A DNA stretch of 64,000 nt from Bacillota bacterium (GTDB taxonomy: Bacteria > Bacillota > Clostridia > Oscillospirales > Acutalibacteraceae): NCBI GenBank assembly GCA_021771115.1, contig JAETPP010000002.1, positions 1 through 64,000 on the forward strand, in the 5' to 3' direction. The notes below the pieces were generated by a model. That model saw only the letters and a list, made by a program, of their open reading frames with translations, was not told the DNA's origin and made no database searches. This document shows positions 33,083-41,921 of the stretch, piece after piece (position 1 is the stretch's first letter; the number at the start of each line of letters is the position of its first letter). The position numbers were made by a program, and so were the translations under genes.

Positions 33083-34774
33083 TTATTTCCCGCTTGCCTT
33101 TTCACAGCGGTTGATGGCGCCGATAATTCCCTTGACAGAGGCAATGCTGATGTTGCTGTCCATGCCCACGCCGAAGACGATCTTCCCATTATGGCGCAGC
33201 TGGATATAGGAAACCGCCTTGGAGTCCGCCCCGGTGGATACGGCATGCTCGCTGTAGGAAACAAACTCATATTCCGTGAGGCCGATGGTGCGCAGGGCGT
33301 TGAAGAAAGCGTCAATAGGGCCGTTTCCTTTGCCGGACACCGGCTGGGTATTATGATCGTACCGGATGGTGCCTTCAAAATCCACCACGACTTTGCCGTT
33401 CCCGCCGTCCTCTTCGAAAATCTTATAGGTCAGCAGATGATAGGGCTCTGTGACCTCCAGGTATTCCTTTCGGAAGATCTCGAACACTTCGCCCGGGGTG
33501 ATTTCCCTGCCGCAGCTGTCGCAGGCGTGCTTAATGAGATCGCCGAATTCCGGGTGCATGGCCTTGGGCAGGTCATAGCCGAAGCTCTGCCGCATGACAA
33601 AGGCCGCGCCGCCCTTGCCGGACTGGCTGTTGATGCGGATGATCGGCTCATACTGGCGGCCCAGGTCCGCCGGGTCGATAGGCAGATAGGGCACCTCCCA
33701 ATACGGGGAATTTTCCTTTTGCAGGAAGTTAATACCCTTGTTGATGGCGTCCTGGTGAGAGCCGGAAAAGGCGGTGAATACCAGCTCGCCCGCATAGGGG
33801 TGGCGTTGGTGCACCTTCATCTGGGTGCATTCCTCATAGACTTTCCGAATGTGGTTCATGTGGGTGAAATCCAGCTCCGGGTCGACGCCCTGAGAATAGA
33901 GGTTCATCGCCACATTCATGATATCCGTGTTTCCAGTGCGCTCGCCGTTTCCAAACAGCGTTCCCTCCACACGGTCCGCCCCGGCCATCACGCCCAGCTC
34001 GGTGGCGGCCGTGCAGGTACCCCGGTCGTTGTGGGGATGGATGCTGAGAATGGCGCAATCCCGGTGCTTCATATTCCGGTGGCAGTACTCCACCTGGTCC
34101 GCGTAGGTATTGGGGGTGGACATTTCCACGGTATTGGGCAGGTTTATGATGACCTTGTTTTCCGGGGTAGCGCCCAGCTCCTCTAAAATTTTATCGCAGA
34201 TCAGCACGGAATTTTCCACCTCTGTGCCGGAAAAGCTTTCGGGGGAATACTCGTAGCGGATCTTGATATCGCTCTTTGCCGTGATCTCCTCGGTCAGCTG
34301 CCGGATGAGCTTTGCTCCGCTGACGGCGATATCGATGACGCCCTGCATATCTGTATTGAAAACTACCTTCCGCTGCAGGGTGGAGGTGGAGTTGTAGAAA
34401 TGGACGATCACATTTTTCGCCCCGTCGATGGCCTCAAAGGTTTTGCGGATCAAATGCTCTCTGGCCTGCACCAGCACCTGCACCGTTACATCCTCCGGGA
34501 TCAGGTTCTGCTCGATGAGCGCCCGCAAAATTTCATATTCCGTTTCGGAGGCGGAGGGAAAGCCCACCTCGATCTCCTTAAAGCCGATATCGCACAGAAG
34601 CTGAAAATACTCCAGCTTCTGCTCCAGGTTCATGGGGTTTACCAGCGCCTGGTTGCCATCCCGCAGGTCTACGCTGCACCAGATGGGGGCTTTTGCGATC
34701 ACCTTGTCCGGCCAGGTACGGTCCGGCAGAGAAATGGGCTGAAAGGGTTTATACTTCTTGTAGCCTTGGTTCAT
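33083..34774 (-). CDS. leuA: 2-isopropylmalate synthase
   Basis: Condenses acetyl-CoA with 2-ketoisovalerate, the committed step of leucine synthesis. 563 residues of the longer fungal/actinobacterial-like LeuA type. The catalytic TIM barrel carries SVDLRDGNQAL (about 33-44) and the metal-binding HPHNDRGTCTAATELG (about 240-255); the C-terminal leucine-binding regulatory domain (about 430-560) ends with SVKGIIGAINRCEKASGK. Ribosome site GGAAAGGATT lies some ten bases from the ATG. Preceded by tam with a 49-bp gap and controlled by the Leu T-box upstream; feedback inhibition by leucine is expected from the regulatory domain. Confidence 0.97.
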   Translation of the reverse strand: MNQGYKKYKPFQPISLPDRTWPDKVIAKAPIWCSVDLRDGNQALVNPMNLEQKLEYFQLLCDIGFKEIEVGFPSASETEYEILRALIEQNLIPEDVTVQVLVQAREHLIRKTFEAIDGAKNVIVHFYNSTSTLQRKVVFNTDMQGVIDIAVSGAKLIRQLTEEITAKSDIKIRYEYSPESFSGTEVENSVLICDKILEELGATPENKVIINLPNTVEMSTPNTYADQVEYCHRNMKHRDCAILSIHPHNDRGTCTAATELGVMAGADRVEGTLFGNGERTGNTDIMNVAMNLYSQGVDPELDFTHMNHIRKVYEECTQMKVHQRHPYAGELVFTAFSGSHQDAINKGINFLQKENSPYWEVPYLPIDPADLGRQYEPIIRINSQSGKGGAAFVMRQSFGYDLPKAMHPEFGDLIKHACDSCGREITPGEVFEIFRKEYLEVTEPYHLLTYKIFEEDGGNGKVVVDFEGTIRYDHNTQPVSGKGNGPIDAFFNALRTIGLTEYEFVSYSEHAVSTGADSKAVSYIQLRHNGKIVFGVGMDSNISIASVKGIIGAINRCEKASGK

Positions 34775-34823
34775 GAAAAATTCAATCCTTTCCGATGATT
34801 TATACTCTCAAACATTTTTACAT

Positions 34824-35594
34824 TCAGGCCTTCGCCGTAAAAAACAGCCTGGGAAACCGGAAGATCACTTCATTGTTTTCCTGAATCGGATACGCCTCCC
34901 GGACCTGCCGGAAAATTTCCTCAAAAAACCGCTGCCGGGTTTTCTCGTCCACCGCCGCCTCCAGATAGGGCCTGAGCCCGGTGGAGCTGTACCAATCCAT
35001 AATGGCCTGGTGTGAAGGCATCCTGTGCAGGTAGGTGGTCTCCCACATGGTAAAATCGGAAGAACAGGCGGCCAGCAGATCAAAATACTCTTCCGGAGAA
35101 AGGGTGTAAAAGCTTCGCTGATAGGGGATCAGTTCCCGCCACTCCGCTTTGGAAACGGTGCGTTCGATGATTTGGTGGATCGGCTCCCGGTAGTTTACGG
35201 GGATCTGCACCGCCAGCATTCCGCCCGGCTTTAACAGCTTCATCAGCCGGGGCAAAAGCTTTGCATGCTCCGGCACCCATTGCAGGCAGGCGTTGGAAAA
35301 GACCAGGTCGAAATCGTGGGGCAGGAGATCCAGCTCACAGCTGATATCGCACCGAAGGAAGCTCATTTTCGGGTGCTCCTTCCGGGCCGCTTCAATCATG
35401 GCCTCGGAGGAATCCACCCCCAGAAGCTCGGCCTTTGGAAAGCGCTCTTTCAGCACGGCGGTGCTGTTTCCCGGGCCGCAGCCCACATCCAGCGCTTTTA
35501 CGGGGCACAGCTCCAGCCGGGCGGCCAGATCCCGCGCAGGCTGGGTACGTTCCTTTTTGAATTTCAAATACAGCTGTGGATCCCAACCGGACAT
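34824..35594 (-). CDS. Trans-aconitate methyltransferase-like enzyme
   Basis: 256-residue class I SAM methyltransferase. The start is placed at MSGWDPQLYLKFKKERTQPA because AAAGGATG is well spaced and E. coli Tam begins similarly (MSDWNPSLYL). Motif I is ALDVGCGPGNSTAVL (about 35-48), motif II GVDSSEAMI, and LQWVPEH lies in the Tam-like substrate region. It is the first gene after a leucine T-box and is followed by leuA and leuB. Yeast Tmt1, a Tam homologue, methylates 3-isopropylmalate, so this enzyme may act on a leucine-pathway tricarboxylate-like intermediate and not on trans-aconitate. That substrate is inference from context. Confidence 0.85.
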   Translation of the reverse strand: MSGWDPQLYLKFKKERTQPARDLAARLELCPVKALDVGCGPGNSTAVLKERFPKAELLGVDSSEAMIEAARKEHPKMSFLRCDISCELDLLPHDFDLVFSNACLQWVPEHAKLLPRLMKLLKPGGMLAVQIPVNYREPIHQIIERTVSKAEWRELIPYQRSFYTLSPEEYFDLLAACSSDFTMWETTYLHRMPSHQAIMDWYSSTGLRPYLEAAVDEKTRQRFFEEIFRQVREAYPIQENNEVIFRFPRLFFTAKA

Positions 35595-35635
35595 ACGTTT
35601 CATCCTTTCTTTTTTTGGAATCCCGCTTCCGCTCC

Positions 35636-35953
35636 GGCAAAAAAGCCCCGGATACAGAAGCGATCTGCATCCGGGGCGAAAATCTGCAAAGATTACCGCG
35701 GTACCACCCGTGTTCAGCGCGGGATCACGCCCGCGCCCTCAAAAGGTCTCTTCAGAGAAACCTCTGGCGAGTAACGCCGCCATACGTCCTTCCCTACAGC
35801 CCACAGGCCTTCAAAAAGGAGACTCCGGGATCAGCATACACGCCGCGCCGCACACCCGCTTGCACCGTGGAGAAGCATCTGCTTTCTCCCCGCGGGCTCT
35901 CTGAAGAACAGCTACTGCGTCTTCTTCCCATCACAGTCTTTTTTAGGGATATA
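35636..35953 (-). promoter_or_regulatory. T-box leader, probable tRNA-Leu specificity
   Basis: Minus-strand leader with stem I landmarks (GAAGAAGACGCAGTAG, CAGAGAGC), the T-box ACGGGTGGTACCGCGG (35693-35713) and terminator GCCCCGGATNCAGA...TCTGTATCCGGGGC + TTTTTT (35645-35677). The specifier context TATG-CTG-ATCCCGGAG suggests the Leu codon CTG, agreeing with leuA and leuB downstream. Uncharged tRNA-Leu should favour antitermination. Confidence 0.88.
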
Positions 35954-35959
35954 GTACGC

Positions 35960-35988
35960 ATTATAAGCGGAAATAAAAGGTTTGTCAA
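35960..35988 (-). promoter_or_regulatory. Sigma-A promoter of the leucine operon
   Basis: Minus strand TTGACA (35983-35988), 17 bp, TATAAT (35960-35965): perfect consensus. Confidence 0.9.
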
Positions 35989-35993
35989 GTCTG

Positions 35994-37205
35994 CTAAAAC
36001 AAATTGGAAAGGTCGTTTACAAGCTCTTCGTTCCGGGTCATGGAAATGTTATTGAGCAAAATGACATCCTCAGAAAGGGTTTCCGCAGCCAGCTCCGCCA
36101 CATCCCCTTCGTAATAGCGGTAATCCACCACATAAATTTGGCGGTAGTGGTTTACTAAAAACGGTATGAAAGCGTTCCCGAAGGATTCTTTCACCACTAC
36201 GCAGGAAGGGCCGTCGGGCAGATCGTAGTTTACGATCTCTTCATAGGGCTGGTCGCCTGCGGCAAAGATCAGATACAGCAGTTCGGAAGCATACACGCTG
36301 CCGTCCTCAATCAGAGCCTGGCTGTAGGTTTCCCCATCTGTGCCGGTATAGCTGAAAGAAATATCCGCCCGGGGAAGATAGGCTTCCACCACATCGGGAT
36401 TTGCCTCCATCGCCTCGTTAGGGGCGTCGCTGTAGAAGCTTCCCAGAAAGCCGGGATATTCCTTTTTATCGAACTGAGTCAGGGGCACGGGGTCTACGCC
36501 CTTTGCCTTGCAGAATTCCACATAGGCGTAATAGGCCCCCAGCTGTGTCCAATGGTGGTCAGTGCGGAAATAGATGTATTCATCGGCATGGGCCCGCAGG
36601 GGATCGAACAGGGAAACTGTTTTCACGTTCGGGTTTAATCCGTTGATAGAGGGGTACAGATATTCTTCGATTGCCTTCCGCTGGTCAGAGCTGTTGATTC
36701 CGTGCTGCTCAATATAGCTTTCAGGCAGCATCACGCTCATGCTGGTGGGGATCACCAAATCGTAAAGCGTTCTGCCGCCCAACTGTTCCCCGGCCCGGGC
36801 AACGGTGGAAATATATTCATTGGCATAGTCCGTAACGAAATTATAATATTCATATCCCGTATCGCCGATCTTCAGAAGAGCGCCCAGCTGCTCCGGGTCG
36901 CCTGCCGGCGGCTTCCGCTCGGGGATGGGCGTGGGATTCGCTTCCTTTTCCGGCACGGAGGAGACCGGCGCGGAAGAAGCCTGGGAGATTTCCGGCGCGG
37001 AGGGTACGGAAGATACCGTTTTGGAAACAGAGCCGGACGGCGCGGGATCCTTCTGCCCTTCTTTTCCGGAAAACAGGAAAAGCCACAGGGCGGCGGCCAA
37101 AACAGCCAGCAGCAATAGGAGCCACAGCCAAAACGGCGGCCCATTCTTTTTTGCGGAGTGCTTGGGACGCCCGGACGACACGCGCCGGGAAGAGTGTTGT
37201 TTCAT
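35994..37205 (-). CDS. DHHW-family secreted/membrane-anchored protein
   Basis: 403 residues. A basic N-terminus is followed by one hydrophobic anchor (about 24-48, FWLWLLLLLAVLAAALWLFLF) and a Ser/Pro-rich linker; the external domain (about 120-403) holds FRTDHHWTQLGAYYAY, the name-giving DHHW motif of a family related to AlgX/AlgJ-like SGNH acyl-transfer proteins. These usually work with MBOAT acyltransferases in polysaccharide O-acylation, but no MBOAT gene is nearby. The catalytic Ser may be in VVVKESFGNAF. The ATG at 37203-37205 follows GAGGATGGATTT; the ORF-track start is too early. Exact role unknown. Confidence 0.75.
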   Translation of the reverse strand: MKQHSSRRVSSGRPKHSAKKNGPPFWLWLLLLLAVLAAALWLFLFSGKEGQKDPAPSGSVSKTVSSVPSAPEISQASSAPVSSVPEKEANPTPIPERKPPAGDPEQLGALLKIGDTGYEYYNFVTDYANEYISTVARAGEQLGGRTLYDLVIPTSMSVMLPESYIEQHGINSSDQRKAIEEYLYPSINGLNPNVKTVSLFDPLRAHADEYIYFRTDHHWTQLGAYYAYVEFCKAKGVDPVPLTQFDKKEYPGFLGSFYSDAPNEAMEANPDVVEAYLPRADISFSYTGTDGETYSQALIEDGSVYASELLYLIFAAGDQPYEEIVNYDLPDGPSCVVVKESFGNAFIPFLVNHYRQIYVVDYRYYEGDVAELAAETLSEDVILLNNISMTRNEELVNDLSNLF

Positions 37206-37235
37206 AAATCCATCCTCTTTTCTGTTTGAGAGCTT

Positions 37236-37409
37236 GGGAAGCACTGAATAAATCTGGTGTGCATATCGCGCAGTCAGATTTTTCGTCAGAGTGCACAGCT
37301 TGAGCGCAGCCAATCTGGCGATTGGCAAACGAAAGCTGTGCGCTATGACAGAAAAGATGCAAGCGAGATGTGCATAAAGCCGTTAGGCGTGATTTAATCA
37401 GTGCTTCCC
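37236..37409. mobile_element. MITE-like 174-bp palindromic element
   Basis: Terminal inverted repeats GGGAAGCACTGAATAAATC (37236-37254) and GATTTAATCAGTGCTTCCC (37391-37409) differ at one position. The interior folds back further (GCACAGCTT with AAGCTGTGC; GCCAATCTGGCGATTGGC at the tip). No reading frame of note. It fills the 311-bp gap between the DHHW and lipase genes. Confidence 0.7.
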
Positions 37410-37516
37410 TTGTACTCCATCAGCTTCTGATCGCCGGTCTGCTTGGAAAACAAGGACAGCAAAAAGCCTGACGCGCGTTAACAGCAATCTCTTAGAGACT
37501 GTTCTCACAAAGCCGC

Positions 37517-39385
37517 TCACTCTGTCCCGCTGCCCCGGCGCTTTTTGCGCTTTCGGATAAAATGTATGGGAAGCCAGATGAAAAAGGCTGCCAAAAGTAA
37601 GATCAAAATCAACAAAATCGCCGCCGTAACACGGATAAAATGAGAGGGGAGCCACCCGCTGCCTTCCAGCTCAAACACGGCGCTTGGCGGGATCTCTTCC
37701 CGATCCAGCGCCCGCTCCGCCGGAAAGACCAAATCGCCCCCGGGGGCCTTCAGGGAAATACCGTCCAGCTCATAAGGCTGAGCCTTCGGCAGCCCCAGCT
37801 GAAACCAGCCGTTTTCCTTTCCTTCCACCTGATAAAGCTGATACACATAGCGCATCGACCCGGCTTCGTAAGCCATCACCTTGATAAACCGGCTCTCTTT
37901 GCCGATTGGCAGCAGCGACAGCACATAGTCCTCCCCGGCGGGGATCGTCAGCATTCGGGTATTTCCCAAAACTGCTGCACAGGGGGAGGCCACCGGCTGT
38001 TCCATCCCATCTGTCAGCAGGTATTCCGTATCCAAAGGAAGGAAGATCCGCCGATAGCTTGTATCGGAAACAAACAGCTTTTCAGGCTGGTCCTGAGACA
38101 TCACCCAGGAAACGTACACCTCCGGACAGTGCTCGTAAAAGAGCTGACTGGTCAAGGGAAGCCTTCCCAATGTGTTTTTTTCAAAGCCCAGCTTTTCCAT
38201 GGAAAGGTCATACAGGAACACGGAAAGCAGCGTATCCGCCGTGGGGGCTTCCCCCAAAAGCATATGATCTATCTCCGCATCCTGCGACAGGATCCGGCAA
38301 ATCTCCCGCAGAAGCGTGTAAGTGCTGGAATTCTTCTCCCAGGCGGGGTCGATCACGCCTTCCACCTCTGCCTGGTAATGCTCCGCCGTGCCGATCATAT
38401 CATACAAAAGCTGATAGAGCTTTTGGATAAACCAGTTGCATTCCGGACTGCTCTCATAAATGCCTCCGGTGATTTCCCGGTAAACCTTTTTTACAGGCTC
38501 ACAGCGGGCTTCATAGTCCGGCGTTGTTTCCCGGGCCGGAAGCCGAAGGGTGGTGCCCAGCTTTCCGTACCCCCACTCCGAAAAAGGAATGGAGGGAATG
38601 GGGTCAAACATTCCCACGATATTGTAAACAGAGGAATAATCGTATTCATCACCGAATTTTTCCGCCTGGGCATTGTTCGGCGTGGCAAAGGTATAGACAA
38701 AAAGATCCTCCGGAGCGATCTGCTCCGCCGTCAGCATCAGCACGGCGGCCATATTGCTTACAGCCGCGGCCCGGCTGTAGCCCCCCATCCAGATTTTCAC
38801 ACGCTTTCCGGCGGCATATTGATCCACATAGTCAAACACCCGCTCAAACACTGTAAAGCCCGCGGAGAAAAAGCCTTCGTGAACGCTCTCGTCCCCAAAG
38901 GAAAAATTGCTGAGCCATTCGTCCTGATACCCTCCGCCGCTGACCGCCACGGCCAGAAGCACATATTCCCCTTTCCTGTCCTTCAGGGTTTTTGAGGCGA
39001 TCAGGGTGGCGATGGTTTTTGCGGTAGGGCGCTCGTTGAACTCCCGGCTTTCCATTTGAGAAAAGCCTGCCTGCGTAAAGTATTCCCGAATGTTCTGATC
39101 CTTCCTGTCCAGCTCCTGATCCGCGCTGCGAAAGGCGGACACCGCCATGCCCAGCGTACATTGGGCCAATCCGTGCCGGTACTCGGCGGCGGACCCGGAA
39201 AAATAGCTGTCCCGATAAGGGAATTGATAGGAAAGCTCTTCGGAATAGGCCGCCGAATCAAATCGTCCCGTCAATAAAATGGGCTCCTCATATTCCGCCG
39301 CAGATGCGTTCAGGGAAAACAGGTTCACCAAAATAGACAGCGTAAAAAAGAAAGACAGTATATTCCGGATACTTCGGTTCCGCAC
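37517..39385 (-). CDS. Secreted lipase-like alpha/beta hydrolase with C-terminal membrane anchor
   Basis: 622 residues. GTG start (39383-39385) with AAAGGGGATACAGCC upstream gives a signal peptide MRNRSIRNILSFFFTLSILV, cleaved near NASAA. The nucleophile elbow is WMGGYSRAAAV (about 205-215; GxSxA), typical of class 3 lipase-like proteins, with the following MLTAEQIAPEDLFVYTFATPN matching the next strand. A C-terminal helix (about 590-612, AAILLILILLLAAFFIWL) plus basic tail RKRKKRR anchors it. The ORF track starts 41 codons too early. Own promoter upstream. Substrate unknown; a lipid or ester outside the cell is likely. Confidence 0.75.
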   Translation of the reverse strand: MRNRSIRNILSFFFTLSILVNLFSLNASAAEYEEPILLTGRFDSAAYSEELSYQFPYRDSYFSGSAAEYRHGLAQCTLGMAVSAFRSADQELDRKDQNIREYFTQAGFSQMESREFNERPTAKTIATLIASKTLKDRKGEYVLLAVAVSGGGYQDEWLSNFSFGDESVHEGFFSAGFTVFERVFDYVDQYAAGKRVKIWMGGYSRAAAVSNMAAVLMLTAEQIAPEDLFVYTFATPNNAQAEKFGDEYDYSSVYNIVGMFDPIPSIPFSEWGYGKLGTTLRLPARETTPDYEARCEPVKKVYREITGGIYESSPECNWFIQKLYQLLYDMIGTAEHYQAEVEGVIDPAWEKNSSTYTLLREICRILSQDAEIDHMLLGEAPTADTLLSVFLYDLSMEKLGFEKNTLGRLPLTSQLFYEHCPEVYVSWVMSQDQPEKLFVSDTSYRRIFLPLDTEYLLTDGMEQPVASPCAAVLGNTRMLTIPAGEDYVLSLLPIGKESRFIKVMAYEAGSMRYVYQLYQVEGKENGWFQLGLPKAQPYELDGISLKAPGGDLVFPAERALDREEIPPSAVFELEGSGWLPSHFIRVTAAILLILILLLAAFFIWLPIHFIRKRKKRRGSGTE

Positions 39386-39522
39386 GGCTGTATCCCCTTT
39401 CAGGTTTTTTCTTTTCTCACAAGGATCTGCCCGTTTCCGGTCACCGCAATCAAACCGCAAAGTCAAGAGTCGGGCTCCAGCGCATAGTTTCTTACAGTAA
39501 GTGAGCATTTGCTTTCTTAAAA

Positions 39523-39551
39523 ATTATATCGCGCTATTTTTCATAACGCAA
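39523..39551 (-). promoter_or_regulatory. Sigma-A promoter of the lipase-like gene
   Basis: Minus strand TTGCGT (39546-39551), 17 bp, TATAAT (39523-39528). Confidence 0.75.
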
Positions 39552-39777
39552 CTGAAAATTCCTTTTCTCCCTAAAAAATCAGGGAAGCATTTTTCGGACC
39601 CTGCTTTGAAAAAAGGAGCTGCCGCTTTTCATCCGAAGCAAGTGGTTTCGGCGCCCGGGCTCTTTCCAATCAGATCCCTTTCCCGGCTGCTGTTTTGAGC
39701 GGAGCCGGTCCTGCAAGAGCTTTCTTTTCCCCTTTTTTACACAAAGCCCATCCGCGGAAAACTTTCGCTTTTGCAGA

Positions 39778-39833
39778 TTGCTCTTTTTTCGTTTTTATAC
39801 TATACTGAGTATCGGCCAATATCCGCCGGATAT
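39778..39833 (+). promoter_or_regulatory. Promoter and operator of the metal-chelate ABC operon
   Basis: TTGCTC (39778-39783), 17 bp, TATACT (39801-39806). A 7-1-7 dyad ATATCCGCCGGATAT (39819-39833) begins about six bases after the predicted start, where a repressor would block transcription. An iron or metal regulator is plausible; not identified. Confidence 0.6.
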
Positions 39834-39904
39834 GATATGGTACAACAGAACCTGGAAAAGACAGAAAGCTCTTCCTCGTTTTCCGAAAATGAAAGGGATC
39901 CGTT

Positions 39905-40891
39905 ATGAAAAAAATCACTGCTTCAATGCTTCTATGCTGCTTGCTTTTGTGCGGCTGTGCTGCCGAAAACGCTTCTTCTGCCGGTACACCGGAAAGCGCT
40001 CCGGTTTTCTCCAACTCTTCAGAGACCTCAGCTCTCCTGCTTACCGATTCTAACGGAGACACCCTGGAGGTACCCGCTGACCCCAAAACAGTATGCTTAT
40101 ACGGCTCCTATGCCGACGCCTGGCTCTCCGCCGGCGGAAGCCTTGTGGGGACCACTGAGGACGCGGTAGAGGAGCGGGGGCTGGACGTGGGAGACGCCGC
40201 CATAGTGGGCACGGTCAAGGAGCCCAACACCGAAAAGATCATCGCCCTGGATCCTGAGCTTGTGATCCTTTCCTCCGATATCGCGGCCCACAACGACATT
40301 CGGGATGTGCTGGAGGCCGCCGGGCTTTCCTGCGCCTATTTCCGGGTGGATACCTTTGAGGATTACGCCGCCATGATGAAAGAGTTCTGCGCCCTTACCG
40401 GGCGGGACGACCTGTACCGGGAAACAGTGGAGCAATCCCAGGCCCTGATCAGTTCCGTTACCGCCGCCGTTCAAAAACAGCAAACGGAAGCTCCCCGGCA
40501 GCCTTCTGTGCTGCTGATCCGCGCCTTTTCCTCCGGCATCAAAGCGAAATCCGACGAGGAGCTTGCCGGAGCTATCTTAAAGGAGTTGGGCTGCCGGAAT
40601 ATTGCCGACGACCACCCCTCTATGCTGGAGGACCTGAGCCTGGAGGAAGTGATCGAAACAGATCCGGACTTTATCTTCGTCACCACCATGGGCAGTGAAA
40701 AGAAAGCGCTAAACTACCTGGATTCCCTGATTTCGGAAAATCCCGCCTGGCAGGAGCTTTCCGCCGTAAAAGAGGGGCACTACGTGATCCTGCCAAAGGA
40801 CCTGTTCCACTATAAGCCCAACGCGCGCTGGGGGGAAAGCTATGCGTACCTCGCCGAGATCCTTTATCCCGGTATCGATTATGAAAAATAA
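39905..40891 (+). CDS. FecB/BtuF-type substrate-binding lipoprotein
   Basis: 328-residue class III binding protein for metal chelates (siderophore, heme or corrinoid). Lipobox LLLCGCAAE gives a lipidated Cys near residue 19. The two lobes share the long helix expected of the family; SDIAAHNDIRDVLEAAGLSCAYF and DFIFVTTMGSEKKAL are typical strands. It is first of a three-gene operon with permease and ATPase. No cobalamin riboswitch precedes it, so iron-siderophore or heme is a better guess than B12. Confidence 0.85.
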   Translation: MKKITASMLLCCLLLCGCAAENASSAGTPESAPVFSNSSETSALLLTDSNGDTLEVPADPKTVCLYGSYADAWLSAGGSLVGTTEDAVEERGLDVGDAAIVGTVKEPNTEKIIALDPELVILSSDIAAHNDIRDVLEAAGLSCAYFRVDTFEDYAAMMKEFCALTGRDDLYRETVEQSQALISSVTAAVQKQQTEAPRQPSVLLIRAFSSGIKAKSDEELAGAILKELGCRNIADDHPSMLEDLSLEEVIETDPDFIFVTTMGSEKKALNYLDSLISENPAWQELSAVKEGHYVILPKDLFHYKPNARWGESYAYLAEILYPGIDYEK

Positions 40892-41921
40892 GACCTGGGC
40901 AAAGCTGCTGCTTGCCGGAGCTTTCACCCTGCTCTGCACTTTTTTGGGGCTGAGCCTGGGTTCCTCCTCCCTGCCCTTTTTTCAGAGCCTTGGGAAGCTT
41001 TTTGGGGGGGATTTTTCCTCCCCTGAAGCCCGCATTCTCTTATATGTGCGCCTGCCTCGGGTTTGCGCTTCTCTGCTGGCCGGGGCGGCCCTTGCAGTCA
41101 GCGGCGTGCTGATCCAGGCGGCCTTAGGCAATCCCCTGGCCGCGCCCAATGTGATCGGCGTCAACGCCGGGGCGGGCTTTTTCACCTTTCTCGCCATGGC
41201 GTTTCTTCCCGGGCTCCACTGGGCCGCCCCTTTGGGCGCTTTCCTGGGGGCGCTGCTGGCCACTTTGATCATTTACGCCGTTGCCGCCGCGGCGGGCGCG
41301 GGAAAGCTCACCATTATTCTGGCGGGCGTGGCGGTCAGCAGCATTTTCACCGCCGGAATCAACACGGTAAAAACCTTTTTTCCCGATACGCTGTATAATG
41401 GCAGCACCTTTCTGATCGGCGGATTTTCCGGCGTTTCCCTGGGGGATATCACTCCTGCCTGGGGTCTGATTTTGGCGGCGCTCCTTGCGGCGCTGCTCCT
41501 TGCCCGCCAGACCGATGTGCTGTGTCTGGGAGAGGAAACCGCCCGCAGCCTGGGGCTGCCTGTGAATGAGGTGCGGTTTGGGCTGATCCTTACCGCCTGT
41601 GTGCTGGCCGGGTGCGCGGTGAGCTTTTCGGGGCTTCTCAGCTTTGTAGGGCTGATCGTTCCCCACATTGCCCGTAAGCTGTTCGGGACCTCTCACCGCG
41701 TTCTGTGCGCCGCCAGCTGTCTTTTGGGCGCAGGCTTTGTCACCCTTTGCGATCTGCTGAGCCGTGTGCTCTTTGCCCCGTATGAAATTCCGGTGGGCAT
41801 TCTGCTTTCTTTGATCGGCGGCCCCTTTTTCCTTTTCCTTCTGCTGCACAGCCGGAAAAGGAGCTATCCCCTTCAAAAGAGAAGCGCCGCCTCCGCAGGG
41901 AAGGGAGGAGAGCCCCAATGA
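40881..41921 (+). CDS. FecCD-family ABC permease
   Basis: 346-residue membrane permease with about ten helices. Shows RLPRVCASLLAGAALAVSGVLIQ (about 50-72), the conserved GNPLAAPNVIGVNAGAG and the ATPase-coupling loop LGLPVNEVRF; SFVGLIVPHIARKLFG is diagnostic. The ATG at 40881 overlaps the end of the binding-protein gene (ATGAAAAATAA), indicating translational coupling; the ORF-track start is too early. It overlaps the ATPase gene by four bases. Confidence 0.92.
   Translation: MKNKTWAKLLLAGAFTLLCTFLGLSLGSSSLPFFQSLGKLFGGDFSSPEARILLYVRLPRVCASLLAGAALAVSGVLIQAALGNPLAAPNVIGVNAGAGFFTFLAMAFLPGLHWAAPLGAFLGALLATLIIYAVAAAAGAGKLTIILAGVAVSSIFTAGINTVKTFFPDTLYNGSTFLIGGFSGVSLGDITPAWGLILAALLAALLLARQTDVLCLGEETARSLGLPVNEVRFGLILTACVLAGCAVSFSGLLSFVGLIVPHIARKLFGTSHRVLCAASCLLGAGFVTLCDLLSRVLFAPYEIPVGILLSLIGGPFFLFLLLHSRKRSYPLQKRSAASAGKGGEPQ

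Larger units (their letters stand above)
39386..39904. other. Intergenic region between divergent lipase and ABC transporter genes
   Basis: 519 bp without a supportable gene. It contains the minus-strand promoter (39523-39551), the plus-strand promoter (39778-39806) and a dyad (39819-39833). The stretch 39560-39770 shows only AT-rich tracts and weak hairpins. Confidence 0.6.

Noticed and set aside
33032-34186. 384-residue plus-strand ORF
   Set aside because: Shadow of leuA on the opposite strand.
37640-38995. 451-residue plus-strand ORF
   Set aside because: Shadow of the lipase-like gene, which has signal peptide, GxSxA motif and anchor on the other strand.
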